Shown: piece by piece, positions 57,204-64,000 of the stretch
Numbering within the stretch: the first letter of the stretch is position 1
Layout of the letters: each line of letters opens with the position of its first letter
Assembly (NCBI GenBank): GCA_002297365.1
Contig: DBKT01000005.1
Span: 1-64,000 of the forward strand
Length of the DNA stretch: 64,000 nucleotides
From: Caryophanales bacterium UBA743
GTDB lineage: Bacteria > Bacillota_I > Bacilli_A > RFN20 > CAG-826
Direction: 5' to 3'
The notes under the pieces: generated by a model
Database searches by the model: none
Told to the model about the DNA's origin: nothing
Seen by the model: only the letters and a program-made list of their open reading frames with translations
Position numbers and translations under genes: made by a program

Positions 57204-58538
57204 ATGATTGGCCAAAATAAGCGTTACAAAACCTTCCTTGAAATGCTTAAGAATCAAGATGGGAAGAGCCCTGCTCTTGTTTTTGAAGACGCCGGTGAGA
57301 TTAAAAGCCTTACTTATGGCGAATTCATCGAAGAAATTCTTCATACTCCCATTTGCAAAAGCGCCCATTCCGTCGGAATCGTTTGTGAAAATAACCTGAA
57401 AACGATTCTCAATATATTTGCCTATGCGAACGCAAAAAAGCAAATCGTCCTGCTAAATTCAATGGATCATACCGATTTGTTAAGGACGCAAATTCAAGCC
57501 GCTGATATAGATTTTCTAGTCGGAAGAAAGGACATCATTTCCGAGCTATCCCCTTCTTTAGTTAAAAGCTCCAACGTGAAAGGGAAGGGGAACATTCTCT
57601 TCTTTACCTCGGGAACGACCATGAATAACAAAGCCGTTGTTTTAACGGAGGGATCATTATGCGCTTCCGCCTATAACGGCGGAGCTTGCCTTCCATTGAA
57701 AAAAGACGACACTCTCCTTTCCATTTTGCCTTTGAGCCATGTTTTCGGTTTTGTCTGTTCTTTGTTATGGGGTTTCTCTTTTGGCGCCAAAGTCGCCTTA
57801 GGAAGAGGATTAAGGCATTTATTAACCGATGGCGCCTATTTCCAAGCAACGATTATCCCCCTTGTTCCTCAAATGGCTGCTTTTATGGCAGTTAACAAAA
57901 CGTTTAACAAGGAGCTCCGCATGATATTAATCGGTGCTGGCCCATGCCCTAAAAGCATTTTGGATTTAATTAAAGCCAACCATATTCGCGTCAGCTTCGG
58001 CTACGGTTTGACAGAGACAAGCTCCGGCGTCGCCTTATCCATAGGGGAAGAACCTGAGGCAATGACAATTTGCCCAGACGATAGAATTCAAATTGCTTCA
58101 GATGGCGAGATTTTGATCTCATCTTCAACCTGTATGATGAAGGGCTACTACAAAAAACCCGAAGAAACCCGCAAAACGATTATAGATGGGTACCTTCACA
58201 CCGGGGATTTAGGAAGGATAGACGAAAAGGGCTTGCTACATATCACAGGTAGGAAAAAAGACGTTCTTCTGCTCTCTGATGGCACAAAAATTTTCTGCCC
58301 ACAATACGAAAGCGAGCTTCTTCCGCTTCTTCCCAAAAGCGATTTCGCCATCGCTCTTATCGAAAACCAAGTTCAGTTGTTTATTAAAACCGAGATGAAA
58401 CAGGAAGAAGTCGATGGGAAGATCCAAAATTTCAACTTGAGCAAGCCAAGAAGCCAAAGGATAAGTAAAATTAATTTCGTTGAAGATGAGCTTCCAAGAA
58501 CCCAGACGGGGAAAATCAAGCGTTGGGCTTTGAAATAG
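57204..58538 (+). CDS. AMP-dependent acyl-activating enzyme (acyl-ACP/CoA synthetase-like)
   Basis: This ANL-family enzyme adenylates a carboxylic acid and passes it to a thiol, here most likely the pantetheine arm of the ACP encoded next to it. Motifs: A3 FFTSGTTMNNKAVV, A5 YGLTETSSG, A7-A8 YLHTGDLGRIDEKGLLHITGRKKD and the A10 Lys in RTQTGKIKRWALK at the C-terminus. The 444-aa length is short for acyl-CoA ligases, as in stand-alone synthetases for small carriers. The ATG at 57204 has no Shine-Dalgarno site; TATAAT lies only 6 nt upstream, so the transcript may be leaderless. It is first of three genes (14-nt gap to the ACP). Confidence 0.85.
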   Translation: MIGQNKRYKTFLEMLKNQDGKSPALVFEDAGEIKSLTYGEFIEEILHTPICKSAHSVGIVCENNLKTILNIFAYANAKKQIVLLNSMDHTDLLRTQIQAADIDFLVGRKDIISELSPSLVKSSNVKGKGNILFFTSGTTMNNKAVVLTEGSLCASAYNGGACLPLKKDDTLLSILPLSHVFGFVCSLLWGFSFGAKVALGRGLRHLLTDGAYFQATIIPLVPQMAAFMAVNKTFNKELRMILIGAGPCPKSILDLIKANHIRVSFGYGLTETSSGVALSIGEEPEAMTICPDDRIQIASDGEILISSSTCMMKGYYKKPEETRKTIIDGYLHTGDLGRIDEKGLLHITGRKKDVLLLSDGTKIFCPQYESELLPLLPKSDFAIALIENQVQLFIKTEMKQEEVDGKIQNFNLSKPRSQRISKINFVEDELPRTQTGKIKRWALK

Positions 58539-58552
58539 GATGAGGTGGAAAA

Positions 58553-58807
58553 ATGAATCGTGAGGAAATTAAGCAAAACATCGTTGCCATATTGAAAGAA
58601 AACTTGGATGAGTTCCAAAATACGGATATTCAAGAAAGCACGGTTATTAACACGGATGCCGCGCTGGATTCTATGCGTTTTATCTACGTGATGACAAAAA
58701 TAGAAAGCACATTCGGAATCAGCGTTCCAGAAAAGAAATGGGCCAAACTCCAAACCTTAGGGGACGCTATCGACGCCGTCGAAGAAGAACTAGCAAAAAA
58801 GAAATGA
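58553..58807 (+). CDS. acyl carrier protein
   Basis: The 84-aa protein is a stand-alone acyl or peptidyl carrier protein: a four-helix pattern with the modification site DSM (Ser40; AALDSMRFIYVMTKIE). It differs from the fatty-acid-synthase AcpP (usually ADSLD), suggesting a dedicated carrier. GAGGTGG lies 5 nt before the ATG. It lies between the acyl-activating enzyme and the thioesterase, and the thioesterase start overlaps its stop by 4 bp. Confidence 0.88.
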   Translation: MNREEIKQNIVAILKENLDEFQNTDIQESTVINTDAALDSMRFIYVMTKIESTFGISVPEKKWAKLQTLGDAIDAVEEELAKKK

Positions 58808-59514
58808 GTTTTATGAACGATTTTTCAAAAACATTCAAGATCACTGCTGATCAAGTCACGCCTTTTCAACATCTTAGGCCCTCTTCTCTTTTACGTTTCC
58901 TCCAGGAGATTTCCATTGAACATACGGAAGAATTGGGCATGCCAAGGCAATACACCTTAGATAAAGGGCTTCTTTGGGTCGTGGCCAAGCAACACATCGA
59001 AATCAAAAGGATGCCAAAATACGATGAAACCATTACCGTTTCAACATGGCCCAGCAAAACGATGCACGTTCTTTTCCCGCGTTCTTATGAAATCAAAGAC
59101 AAAGACGGCAACGTCATCATCAAAGGCGCTTCCATTTGGGCCCTTATCGATATCAAAAGCAGAAAAATGGTGAATCCAAATGAGCACGGAATCGTCGTGG
59201 AAGACCTTTCCAATGGGCGTCCATTTAACATTCCTTTAAGCAATAAGATTCCCTTCGATTTGAAAGAAAACGGCGTAATCCTCGCCCAGTTTTCATTTTG
59301 CGATCTCAATGGGCACATCAACAACACATCCTATTTGGATATCGCTGAAAATTTGATTCCAATCGAATTCCTAAAAGAGCACGAACTAAAACTAATCGAT
59401 ATCAAATACGTCCATGAAATCAAATTGGGCGAATCCCTTCCCATTCAATATGGCTTCGAAAACAATTCCTATTATTTCGTAAATCACGCTTTCCAACTTC
59501 AACTCGGATATTGA
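58804..59514 (+). CDS. acyl-ACP thioesterase (FatA-like)
   Basis: Acyl-ACP thioesterases release a free fatty acid from acyl-ACP. The 236-aa protein has two hot-dog domains. The first has the FQHLRPSSLLRFLQEISIEH start typical of bacterial acyl-ACP thioesterases. The second carries the catalytic-type FCDLNGHINNTSYLDIAENL motif with Asp, Asn and His. The start at 58804 overlaps the ACP stop (ATGA), so translation is coupled; an alternative ATG is at 58813. It completes a load-carry-release trio on one transcript. There is no membrane segment. Confidence 0.9.
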   Translation: MSFMNDFSKTFKITADQVTPFQHLRPSSLLRFLQEISIEHTEELGMPRQYTLDKGLLWVVAKQHIEIKRMPKYDETITVSTWPSKTMHVLFPRSYEIKDKDGNVIIKGASIWALIDIKSRKMVNPNEHGIVVEDLSNGRPFNIPLSNKIPFDLKENGVILAQFSFCDLNGHINNTSYLDIAENLIPIEFLKEHELKLIDIKYVHEIKLGESLPIQYGFENNSYYFVNHAFQLQLGY

Positions 59515-59582
59515 TATCTTTCCTGTTGCCTTTTGAGACGAAAATAACGGGCAAAGGATTTGTCAAATTGCACGGATAAATA

Positions 59583-59611
59583 AAAATCGCCTGGCCTCGC
59601 CAAGCGATTTT
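59583..59611. terminator. bidirectional terminator between thioesterase and dehydrogenase genes
   Basis: AAAATCGC-C-TGG and CCA-A-GCGATTTT pair around CCTCG with one mismatch. T tracts follow on both strands, so it serves both convergent operons. Confidence 0.82.
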
Positions 59612-59628
59612 GCTTTATCGGATGGATT

Positions 59629-60636
59629 TTACTTAATCAAAGAGTTTTTGCATTTGCCAGTAAGGCGATACTCTTCCATGTTTTGAAGAGTGATTTCAAT
59701 CATGTCAATCAAGGCGTGTTCAGTCGCAGAACCAAGATGTGGCGTGATAAGAACCCGTGGATAGAGATCGACAATCATTTGGCTTTCTTCATTCGGCATT
59801 GCTTTTGGATCATGATCCTTGTTGAAAAGAACCTTTTCATTGTCAATAACATCAAGTCCTAATCCACCAAGTTTTCCTTCCTTAACCGCTTCTAAAGCAG
59901 CTAAATTGTCCATCACTTCACCACGAGCGACATTCACTAGAATCGCGCCTTCTTTCATCTCCCCAATGAGTTCTTTAGAAATGAACTTATCGTTCTTTCC
60001 TTTGAAGTAAGCCATATGGCAAACAACCACATCCGCTTCTTTCATGACTTCCTCTGGGGTCTTTTTCATTTCAATTAGGCCTTCACAGGCTGGAGAAACA
60101 AAAACGTCATAGCCTATGACTTTAGCACCTAAACCCTTGAAAAGAGAGGCGGTTACACGGCCAATTCTTCCGCATCCTAAAATGCCAACCGTGCAATCGC
60201 GAATTTCCTTGGAGAACATCATGTCAGTGACTTTGAAATGCCCTTCATGGGAAAGAGAGGCGGCATAAGCCGTGTGGCGAAGAAGCATCATGGTTAAAGT
60301 AAGAGCGAGCTCACTGATGGCATTCGGTGAATAGCCAGGAACAAAGGCGGTTTCAATTCCCAAGTCTTTGCAAGCTTGTATATCAATATGATTATAACCG
60401 GCGGTACGAGTTAAGTAATATTTGAGGCCTCTTTCCTTAAGCTTGGCCAAATGCTCTCTGTCCACAACGCAATTGCCACGAACCATCACGCTCTCATAAC
60501 CAAGAGCAAGTTCATAATTTTCATTGTTTAAATATTCAGGTCTCGTTACTAAATCGTAGCCGTATTTCTCGCCCAATTTCCTGAAATAAGGAAGCTCATA
60601 ATCACGGCAACCAAAACAAATCATTTTCTTTTCCAT
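59629..60636 (-). CDS. D-2-hydroxyacid dehydrogenase (D-lactate-dehydrogenase-like)
   Basis: The 335-aa NAD-dependent enzyme reduces a 2-oxoacid such as pyruvate to the D-hydroxyacid. The Rossmann motif VGILGCGRIGRVTA is near residue 150, the substrate-binding Arg in NVARGEVMD near 235, the acidic partner in LDVIDNE and the catalytic His in TPHLGSATEH near 295. AAGGAG precedes the ATG. It is downstream of an AEC-family permease gene (11-bp gap), so the pair may make and export lactate or a related hydroxyacid. Regeneration of NAD in fermentation is the likely role. Confidence 0.87.
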   Translation of the reverse strand: MEKKMICFGCRDYELPYFRKLGEKYGYDLVTRPEYLNNENYELALGYESVMVRGNCVVDREHLAKLKERGLKYYLTRTAGYNHIDIQACKDLGIETAFVPGYSPNAISELALTLTMMLLRHTAYAASLSHEGHFKVTDMMFSKEIRDCTVGILGCGRIGRVTASLFKGLGAKVIGYDVFVSPACEGLIEMKKTPEEVMKEADVVVCHMAYFKGKNDKFISKELIGEMKEGAILVNVARGEVMDNLAALEAVKEGKLGGLGLDVIDNEKVLFNKDHDPKAMPNEESQMIVDLYPRVLITPHLGSATEHALIDMIEITLQNMEEYRLTGKCKNSLIK

Positions 60637-60647
60637 AATAATTCTCC

Positions 60648-61922
60648 TTAAGCGACCGCAAACCAGCTTGGATCATAAAAGAGCCCACTGCTGGTTAAAA
60701 CGGTAAGAATAATAACCCAAACGACAATTCCAATAACCGATCCAAATGTCCCGATCAATGAAATGTGGGAAGCCATTTCCTTTTCTTTATCAAAGTTGAT
60801 GCAATACCCAACCGCCATGGTCGCCGGTGGAACCATCCAAGTGATGACGACGGAATTTAACGTATTCACCGAAATCAATTGAGAAACGTTTTTCGCATAT
60901 TCAGGAGCGCCATCCGCTAAGGTGCCTGTGGCATTGGTTAAGAAACCAGTGGCATTTGCAATGGATTGCATAGCAAGCAAGACACCTAAAACAACAGCCG
61001 GAGCAACGACAACTTTAATAGCCGTCCAAATCCAAGCGTATTTATCCGTTGCGGCATCTTTGATGTTGGTTCCGCCTAATGTGCAACCGATGGCAAACAA
61101 GATAATAGTGCTCGATAATCCACCAAGTTTATTTGCTGCTTGATAGAGCCAAGGCAAGGTTGCATCGAATCTCCAGAAAGCCACTTTCGTATCTAAAGTG
61201 TCCTTAGGATAGGCACCGAAAACGTTTTTGCTTACCATAGCCGATCCCGGAATCGCTTGCAAAACCCAAAGAAGCAGACCAACAAAGGTGGCAATGACGA
61301 TCGGATTGAGGAATACCTTCTTAAGAATGCTTGTAACGGATTTATCAACGACAGGTTTTCCTTCGTGCCCTAACGTAGAAGCGTTTGTTTCAGGAGAAAC
61401 TGCATCTTCGATGCCAGCGATCGCAAGATAAGCGTAAGAATAGAGGAAAACACGATAGGCAACGTTCATGATATTGAAGTTATTGCCGGCTGTGGCTCCA
61501 TAGATGGCAACAACAAGAGGGTAGCCAAAGAAAGTTGTAGATCCGAAGGCAAAAAGAACAGAAAGAACCGTTCTTTTCTTTTTGTCTTTGACCCATATGA
61601 AAAGCAATTTGGCCAAGAAGATGAATCCAACATAGAAGGCGAATCCCAAGACGAAATTCACAAGAGCATCGATTCCGCCGGAAACCGTGAAGTCGGACAT
61701 AAAAGAGCAAAACGCAAGGCAAGGCAAGCAAACGCTCATAACGAATTTCGTTAAGATTTTTCCTGTCTTATCCGGCAAAAGTTTTTTCTTAGTGAAGAAA
61801 AAGCCAAGAAGAATGAAAATAATTGTTTGCGCGATGTTGACCCATAAGGTTTCCGAAGTCAAGGCAGTAGCAAGATTGCCACCGATGCTGGCTTTCGCAA
61901 TCGTAATGTTTGGAAACATCAT
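60648..61922 (-). CDS. AEC-family permease (auxin efflux carrier / malate permease type)
   Basis: The 424-aa integral membrane protein has about ten helices; the family features include LLGFFFTKKKLLP near residue 40 and the repeated paired-helix organisation. Members transport organic acids such as malate, or in plants auxin. The start at 61922 has AAAGGAG 9 nt upstream; the longer frame has no site. It leads the D-2-hydroxyacid dehydrogenase, so a hydroxyacid or dicarboxylate is the probable substrate. Confidence 0.83.
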   Translation of the reverse strand: MMFPNITIAKASIGGNLATALTSETLWVNIAQTIIFILLGFFFTKKKLLPDKTGKILTKFVMSVCLPCLAFCSFMSDFTVSGGIDALVNFVLGFAFYVGFIFLAKLLFIWVKDKKKRTVLSVLFAFGSTTFFGYPLVVAIYGATAGNNFNIMNVAYRVFLYSYAYLAIAGIEDAVSPETNASTLGHEGKPVVDKSVTSILKKVFLNPIVIATFVGLLLWVLQAIPGSAMVSKNVFGAYPKDTLDTKVAFWRFDATLPWLYQAANKLGGLSSTIILFAIGCTLGGTNIKDAATDKYAWIWTAIKVVVAPAVVLGVLLAMQSIANATGFLTNATGTLADGAPEYAKNVSQLISVNTLNSVVITWMVPPATMAVGYCINFDKEKEMASHISLIGTFGSVIGIVVWVIILTVLTSSGLFYDPSWFAVA

Positions 61923-62178
61923 AAAATCTTTCTCCTTTACAAAAACGATTTTAGTCAATGCAAAAAACGAAGACAAGGGGTTTGCATATTTTTTTATTCT
62001 TGCATTTTCGTTTTTAGCAACCTTGCGCCGACTTGTTTTGCTCCATATAACCGGTTACATCCCGAATCTTATTTATGAAAGCTTTCAAAACACATAATAT
62101 AGTGGCGAGAAGGAATGTTGCCGTTTTCTTTCTAACAAGGATATGGCGCATAAAACCAGCAATTTTAAGGAGCATTTT

Positions 62179-62712
62179 ATGAACCCATGGAAGGATATCG
62201 ACCCAAACAGAGTCACCCCAAATGAATTTATTGCCTACATCGAAATTTCAAAAGGCAGCAAGAACAAATATGAATTGGATAAAGAAACAGGTTTGCTAAA
62301 GCTTGATCGTATCCTTTATACGTCCACTCAATATCCTCATAACTATGGTTTTATCCCTCATACTTATGCGGAAGATAATGATCCTTTGGATGTTTTGCTT
62401 ATCACCTCTGAGTCAATCATCCCAAGCACTTTAGTTAGAGGAAGGCCAATAGGAATGATCGATATGGTCGACCAAGGGTTACGCGATGCGAAGATTCTTG
62501 CCATCTGCCCCGACGACCCTTTTTATAAGGACTATGACGATATCAGCGCCTTACCGGACCACATCGTCCAAGAAATCGCCTATTTCTTTGAAACCTATAA
62601 AGTACTCGAGGGAAAGCAAACCCGCGTGCCTGGTCTAAAAGACAAAGAATGCGCAAAGCAAGTCATTAAAGAAGCAATTGAGCGCTACGATCAAAAATTT
62701 CCTAAGAATTAA
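62179..62712 (+). CDS. ppa: inorganic pyrophosphatase, family I
   Basis: This enzyme hydrolyses pyrophosphate to drive biosynthesis. The 177-aa protein has the metal-binding core EDNDPLDVLL, the substrate stretch YPHNYGFIP and YDDI near the C-terminal third. The start at 62179 is chosen because AAGGAG lies 7 nt upstream; a longer frame lacks a site. It is convergent with the hydrolase gene, overlapping it by 4 nt at the stop codons. Confidence 0.93.
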   Translation: MNPWKDIDPNRVTPNEFIAYIEISKGSKNKYELDKETGLLKLDRILYTSTQYPHNYGFIPHTYAEDNDPLDVLLITSESIIPSTLVRGRPIGMIDMVDQGLRDAKILAICPDDPFYKDYDDISALPDHIVQEIAYFFETYKVLEGKQTRVPGLKDKECAKQVIKEAIERYDQKFPKN

Positions 62713-63605
62713 TCGTTCGAGGACAGCCATTCCCCTATTTCTTTAAGATATTCCTCGTTTCTTTCGAAGTACGTCATATGTCTTGCATTAGGAAACTCGA
62801 GGATTCTCTTTTTGCTTGACCCTAAAGAAAAATACATCAGTTGATTTTGTTTTTTCGTGGATTCATCCAACGAGCCGTAGCAAACCAAAGAGGGCGTTTT
62901 GATGTTCCTCAAAAAAGAGGTCGTTTCGTAATCTTTCAAGTTGCCTAAAGGGGTGAATTCGCTAGGCCCCCAAGCGGTTAGATAAGCGACGTCTCCCCTT
63001 ATCTTTTTCCGTCTAAGACATTCTGGTATAGATAAATCATCCGGAGAGAAATCGGACACGGTCATTTTTAGATAATGTTCTAGTGCTGCTAAAAAAAGGG
63101 GAGACGTGTAGTTGTTTTCCCTTTCTGAGATAGATATGCTCTCTTGATCTTCTTTACTCATTTTCTTAATTAAAATATGCGTCTCCTCTTTCCAGAGCTT
63201 CGCACTGGATAAAGTAGAGGACAAAATCAAAGAAAGAATGTCTTTTCTTTGCGTTTGAATCATATATAGTTGCTCAAGCATTCCACCCCATGAGTGTCCA
63301 AGAAGATGGAAATCATGAAGATGTAAATCAGATAATAGATTTTCTAATTCTTCAACCCAAAATTTTTGATTATAGAGTTCTGGGTGATTATCGGGCTTGC
63401 TTGATAATCCGCAACCAATTTGGTCATAAAAAATAATGGGCCTGCCCCCTATTTCTGCTAAGGGGGTGAGCAATTCTAGAGAATTATGGGTGGAGCCTGG
63501 ACCGCCATGTAGAACGACAAGTGGGTGGTTTTTTCCTTCGGGATTGACGATTTTAACGTAGGTACGATAATTTTTAAATGGTATAAGGAGCTCTTTTTCT
63601 TCCAT
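62709..63605 (-). CDS. proline-iminopeptidase-like alpha/beta hydrolase
   Basis: The 298-aa protein has the HGGPGSTHNS oxyanion-hole loop and the nucleophile elbow GHSWGG with Ser105. The triad is completed by Asp247 (GSLDES) and His276 (NARHMTYF). These features suit the prolyl aminopeptidase / S33 family, but other small-substrate hydrolases share them. A short AT-rich leader precedes the ATG, with no clear Shine-Dalgarno site. It is monocistronic. Confidence 0.85.
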   Translation of the reverse strand: MEEKELLIPFKNYRTYVKIVNPEGKNHPLVVLHGGPGSTHNSLELLTPLAEIGGRPIIFYDQIGCGLSSKPDNHPELYNQKFWVEELENLLSDLHLHDFHLLGHSWGGMLEQLYMIQTQRKDILSLILSSTLSSAKLWKEETHILIKKMSKEDQESISISERENNYTSPLFLAALEHYLKMTVSDFSPDDLSIPECLRRKKIRGDVAYLTAWGPSEFTPLGNLKDYETTSFLRNIKTPSLVCYGSLDESTKKQNQLMYFSLGSSKKRILEFPNARHMTYFERNEEYLKEIGEWLSSND

Positions 63606-63724
63606 GTTTTTGATTGTAAATTCTTGTGAATGAAAGCTCTACTCTTATTTAATTTGCTTTTTTGATTTGCTTTCCGTTTTAAAAATACCTAGTATTATGA
63701 ACTAGATGAAAAGAGGAAAAACGA

Positions 63725-64000
63725 ATGAGCATTAAAATCATAGGCGATAGCACCATGGACTTATCGAAAAAAGTTCAAGACGAGGTTGGCGTTCATTGCG
63801 TCCCTTTTAGCATCGAGTTCGGCAATGACGTGAAAAAAGACGGCTCATTTCCAAATGAAGAAATGTATCAATATAACGCAACGCACAAAGACATCTGCCG
63901 TTCTAGCGCCGTAAACGTTGGCGAGGCGCTTAATTTTTTTGAAGAGGAAGGGAAGAATGGTGACGAGCTATTGTATTTCTCTATTTCTTCAAAGCTTTCT
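63725..64000 (+). CDS. DegV-family fatty-acid-binding protein (partial, runs off the window)
   Basis: The ATG at 63725 (GAGG about 9 nt upstream) opens a frame that continues to the window end (92 codons seen). It starts IKIIGDSTMDLSK, the conserved first strand of DegV proteins, and contains HKDICRSSAVNVGE and SISSKLS, which match the lipid-binding loop region. DegV/FakB proteins bind fatty acids and pass them to fatty acid kinase. The rest is outside the window. Its nearness to the fatty-acid locus at 55.6-59.5 kb may be coincidental. Confidence 0.82.
   Translation, partial: MSIKIIGDSTMDLSKKVQDEVGVHCVPFSIEFGNDVKKDGSFPNEEMYQYNATHKDICRSSAVNVGEALNFFEEEGKNGDELLYFSISSKLS

Overview
The window looks like a piece of chromosome from an uncultured, anaerobic, fermentative, low-GC Gram-positive bacterium of the Bacilli / Erysipelotrichia-like group, probably gut-associated (inference). 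The reasons are: Shine-Dalgarno sites of the AAGGAG type, lipoproteins with Gram-positive-style lipoboxes, an oxygen-independent class III ribonucleotide reductase (nrdD-nrdG), a comFA-comFC-secA-prfB block in the Bacillus order, a YolD / Y-family polymerase pair, catabolite-repression-like cre sites, and no outer-membrane genes. TGA is used as a stop, so this is not the Mycoplasma code; a genuine prfB with its frameshift site is present.

Layout. 0.3-5 kb: M29 aminopeptidase coupled to an unusual ArsD-like His/Cys-rich protein, then nrdD-nrdG. 5.4-10.6 kb: an operon of two lipoproteins and the M13 peptidase pepO; the first lipoprotein is thrown out of frame by a run of nine G and may be phase variable. 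10.6-15 kb: intergenic DNA with three 32-bp-spaced repeats, tRNA-Ala(CGC), Y-family polymerase + YolD-like protein, a membrane protein, and folD. 15-19 kb: an operon of an old-yellow-enzyme-type flavoprotein and both subunits of an aconitase-X dehydratase. 19-23.5 kb: a permuted, membrane-anchored GH3 glycosidase under a cre-like control region, a small membrane protein, and secG. 23.5-38 kb: a long minus-strand series pcrA-ligA | comFA-comFC-secA-prfB-yitT-uvrB-HAD-GT8. 38-40.5 kb: three overlapping membrane-protein genes of unknown function. 40.5-47 kb: the t6A operon tsaE-tsaB-rimI-tsaD with asnS, then a DUF402 protein, an acidic membrane protein and ung. 47-52.7 kb: enolase, a lipoprotein, a structured RNA / leader with its own promoter and terminator, and a GH2 beta-galactosidase. 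52.7-55.5 kb: MacB-like ABC-permease fusion. 55.6-59.5 kb: a fatty-acid locus, namely a PAI-like (polyunsaturated fatty acid isomerase) flavoprotein divergent from a three-gene operon for an acyl-activating enzyme, a small acyl carrier protein and an acyl-ACP thioesterase. 59.6-64 kb: D-2-hydroxyacid dehydrogenase with an AEC-family permease, pyrophosphatase, a proline-iminopeptidase-like hydrolase and the start of a DegV-family fatty-acid-binding protein.

The strongest candidates for something undescribed are the isomerase / acyl-activation / ACP / thioesterase locus, the flavoprotein-AcnX operon, the G9 phase-variation candidate, the ArsD-like metal-binding protein coupled to a metallopeptidase, and the RNA upstream of lacZ. 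Names rest on motifs read by eye and on remembered family signatures; no database search was run.
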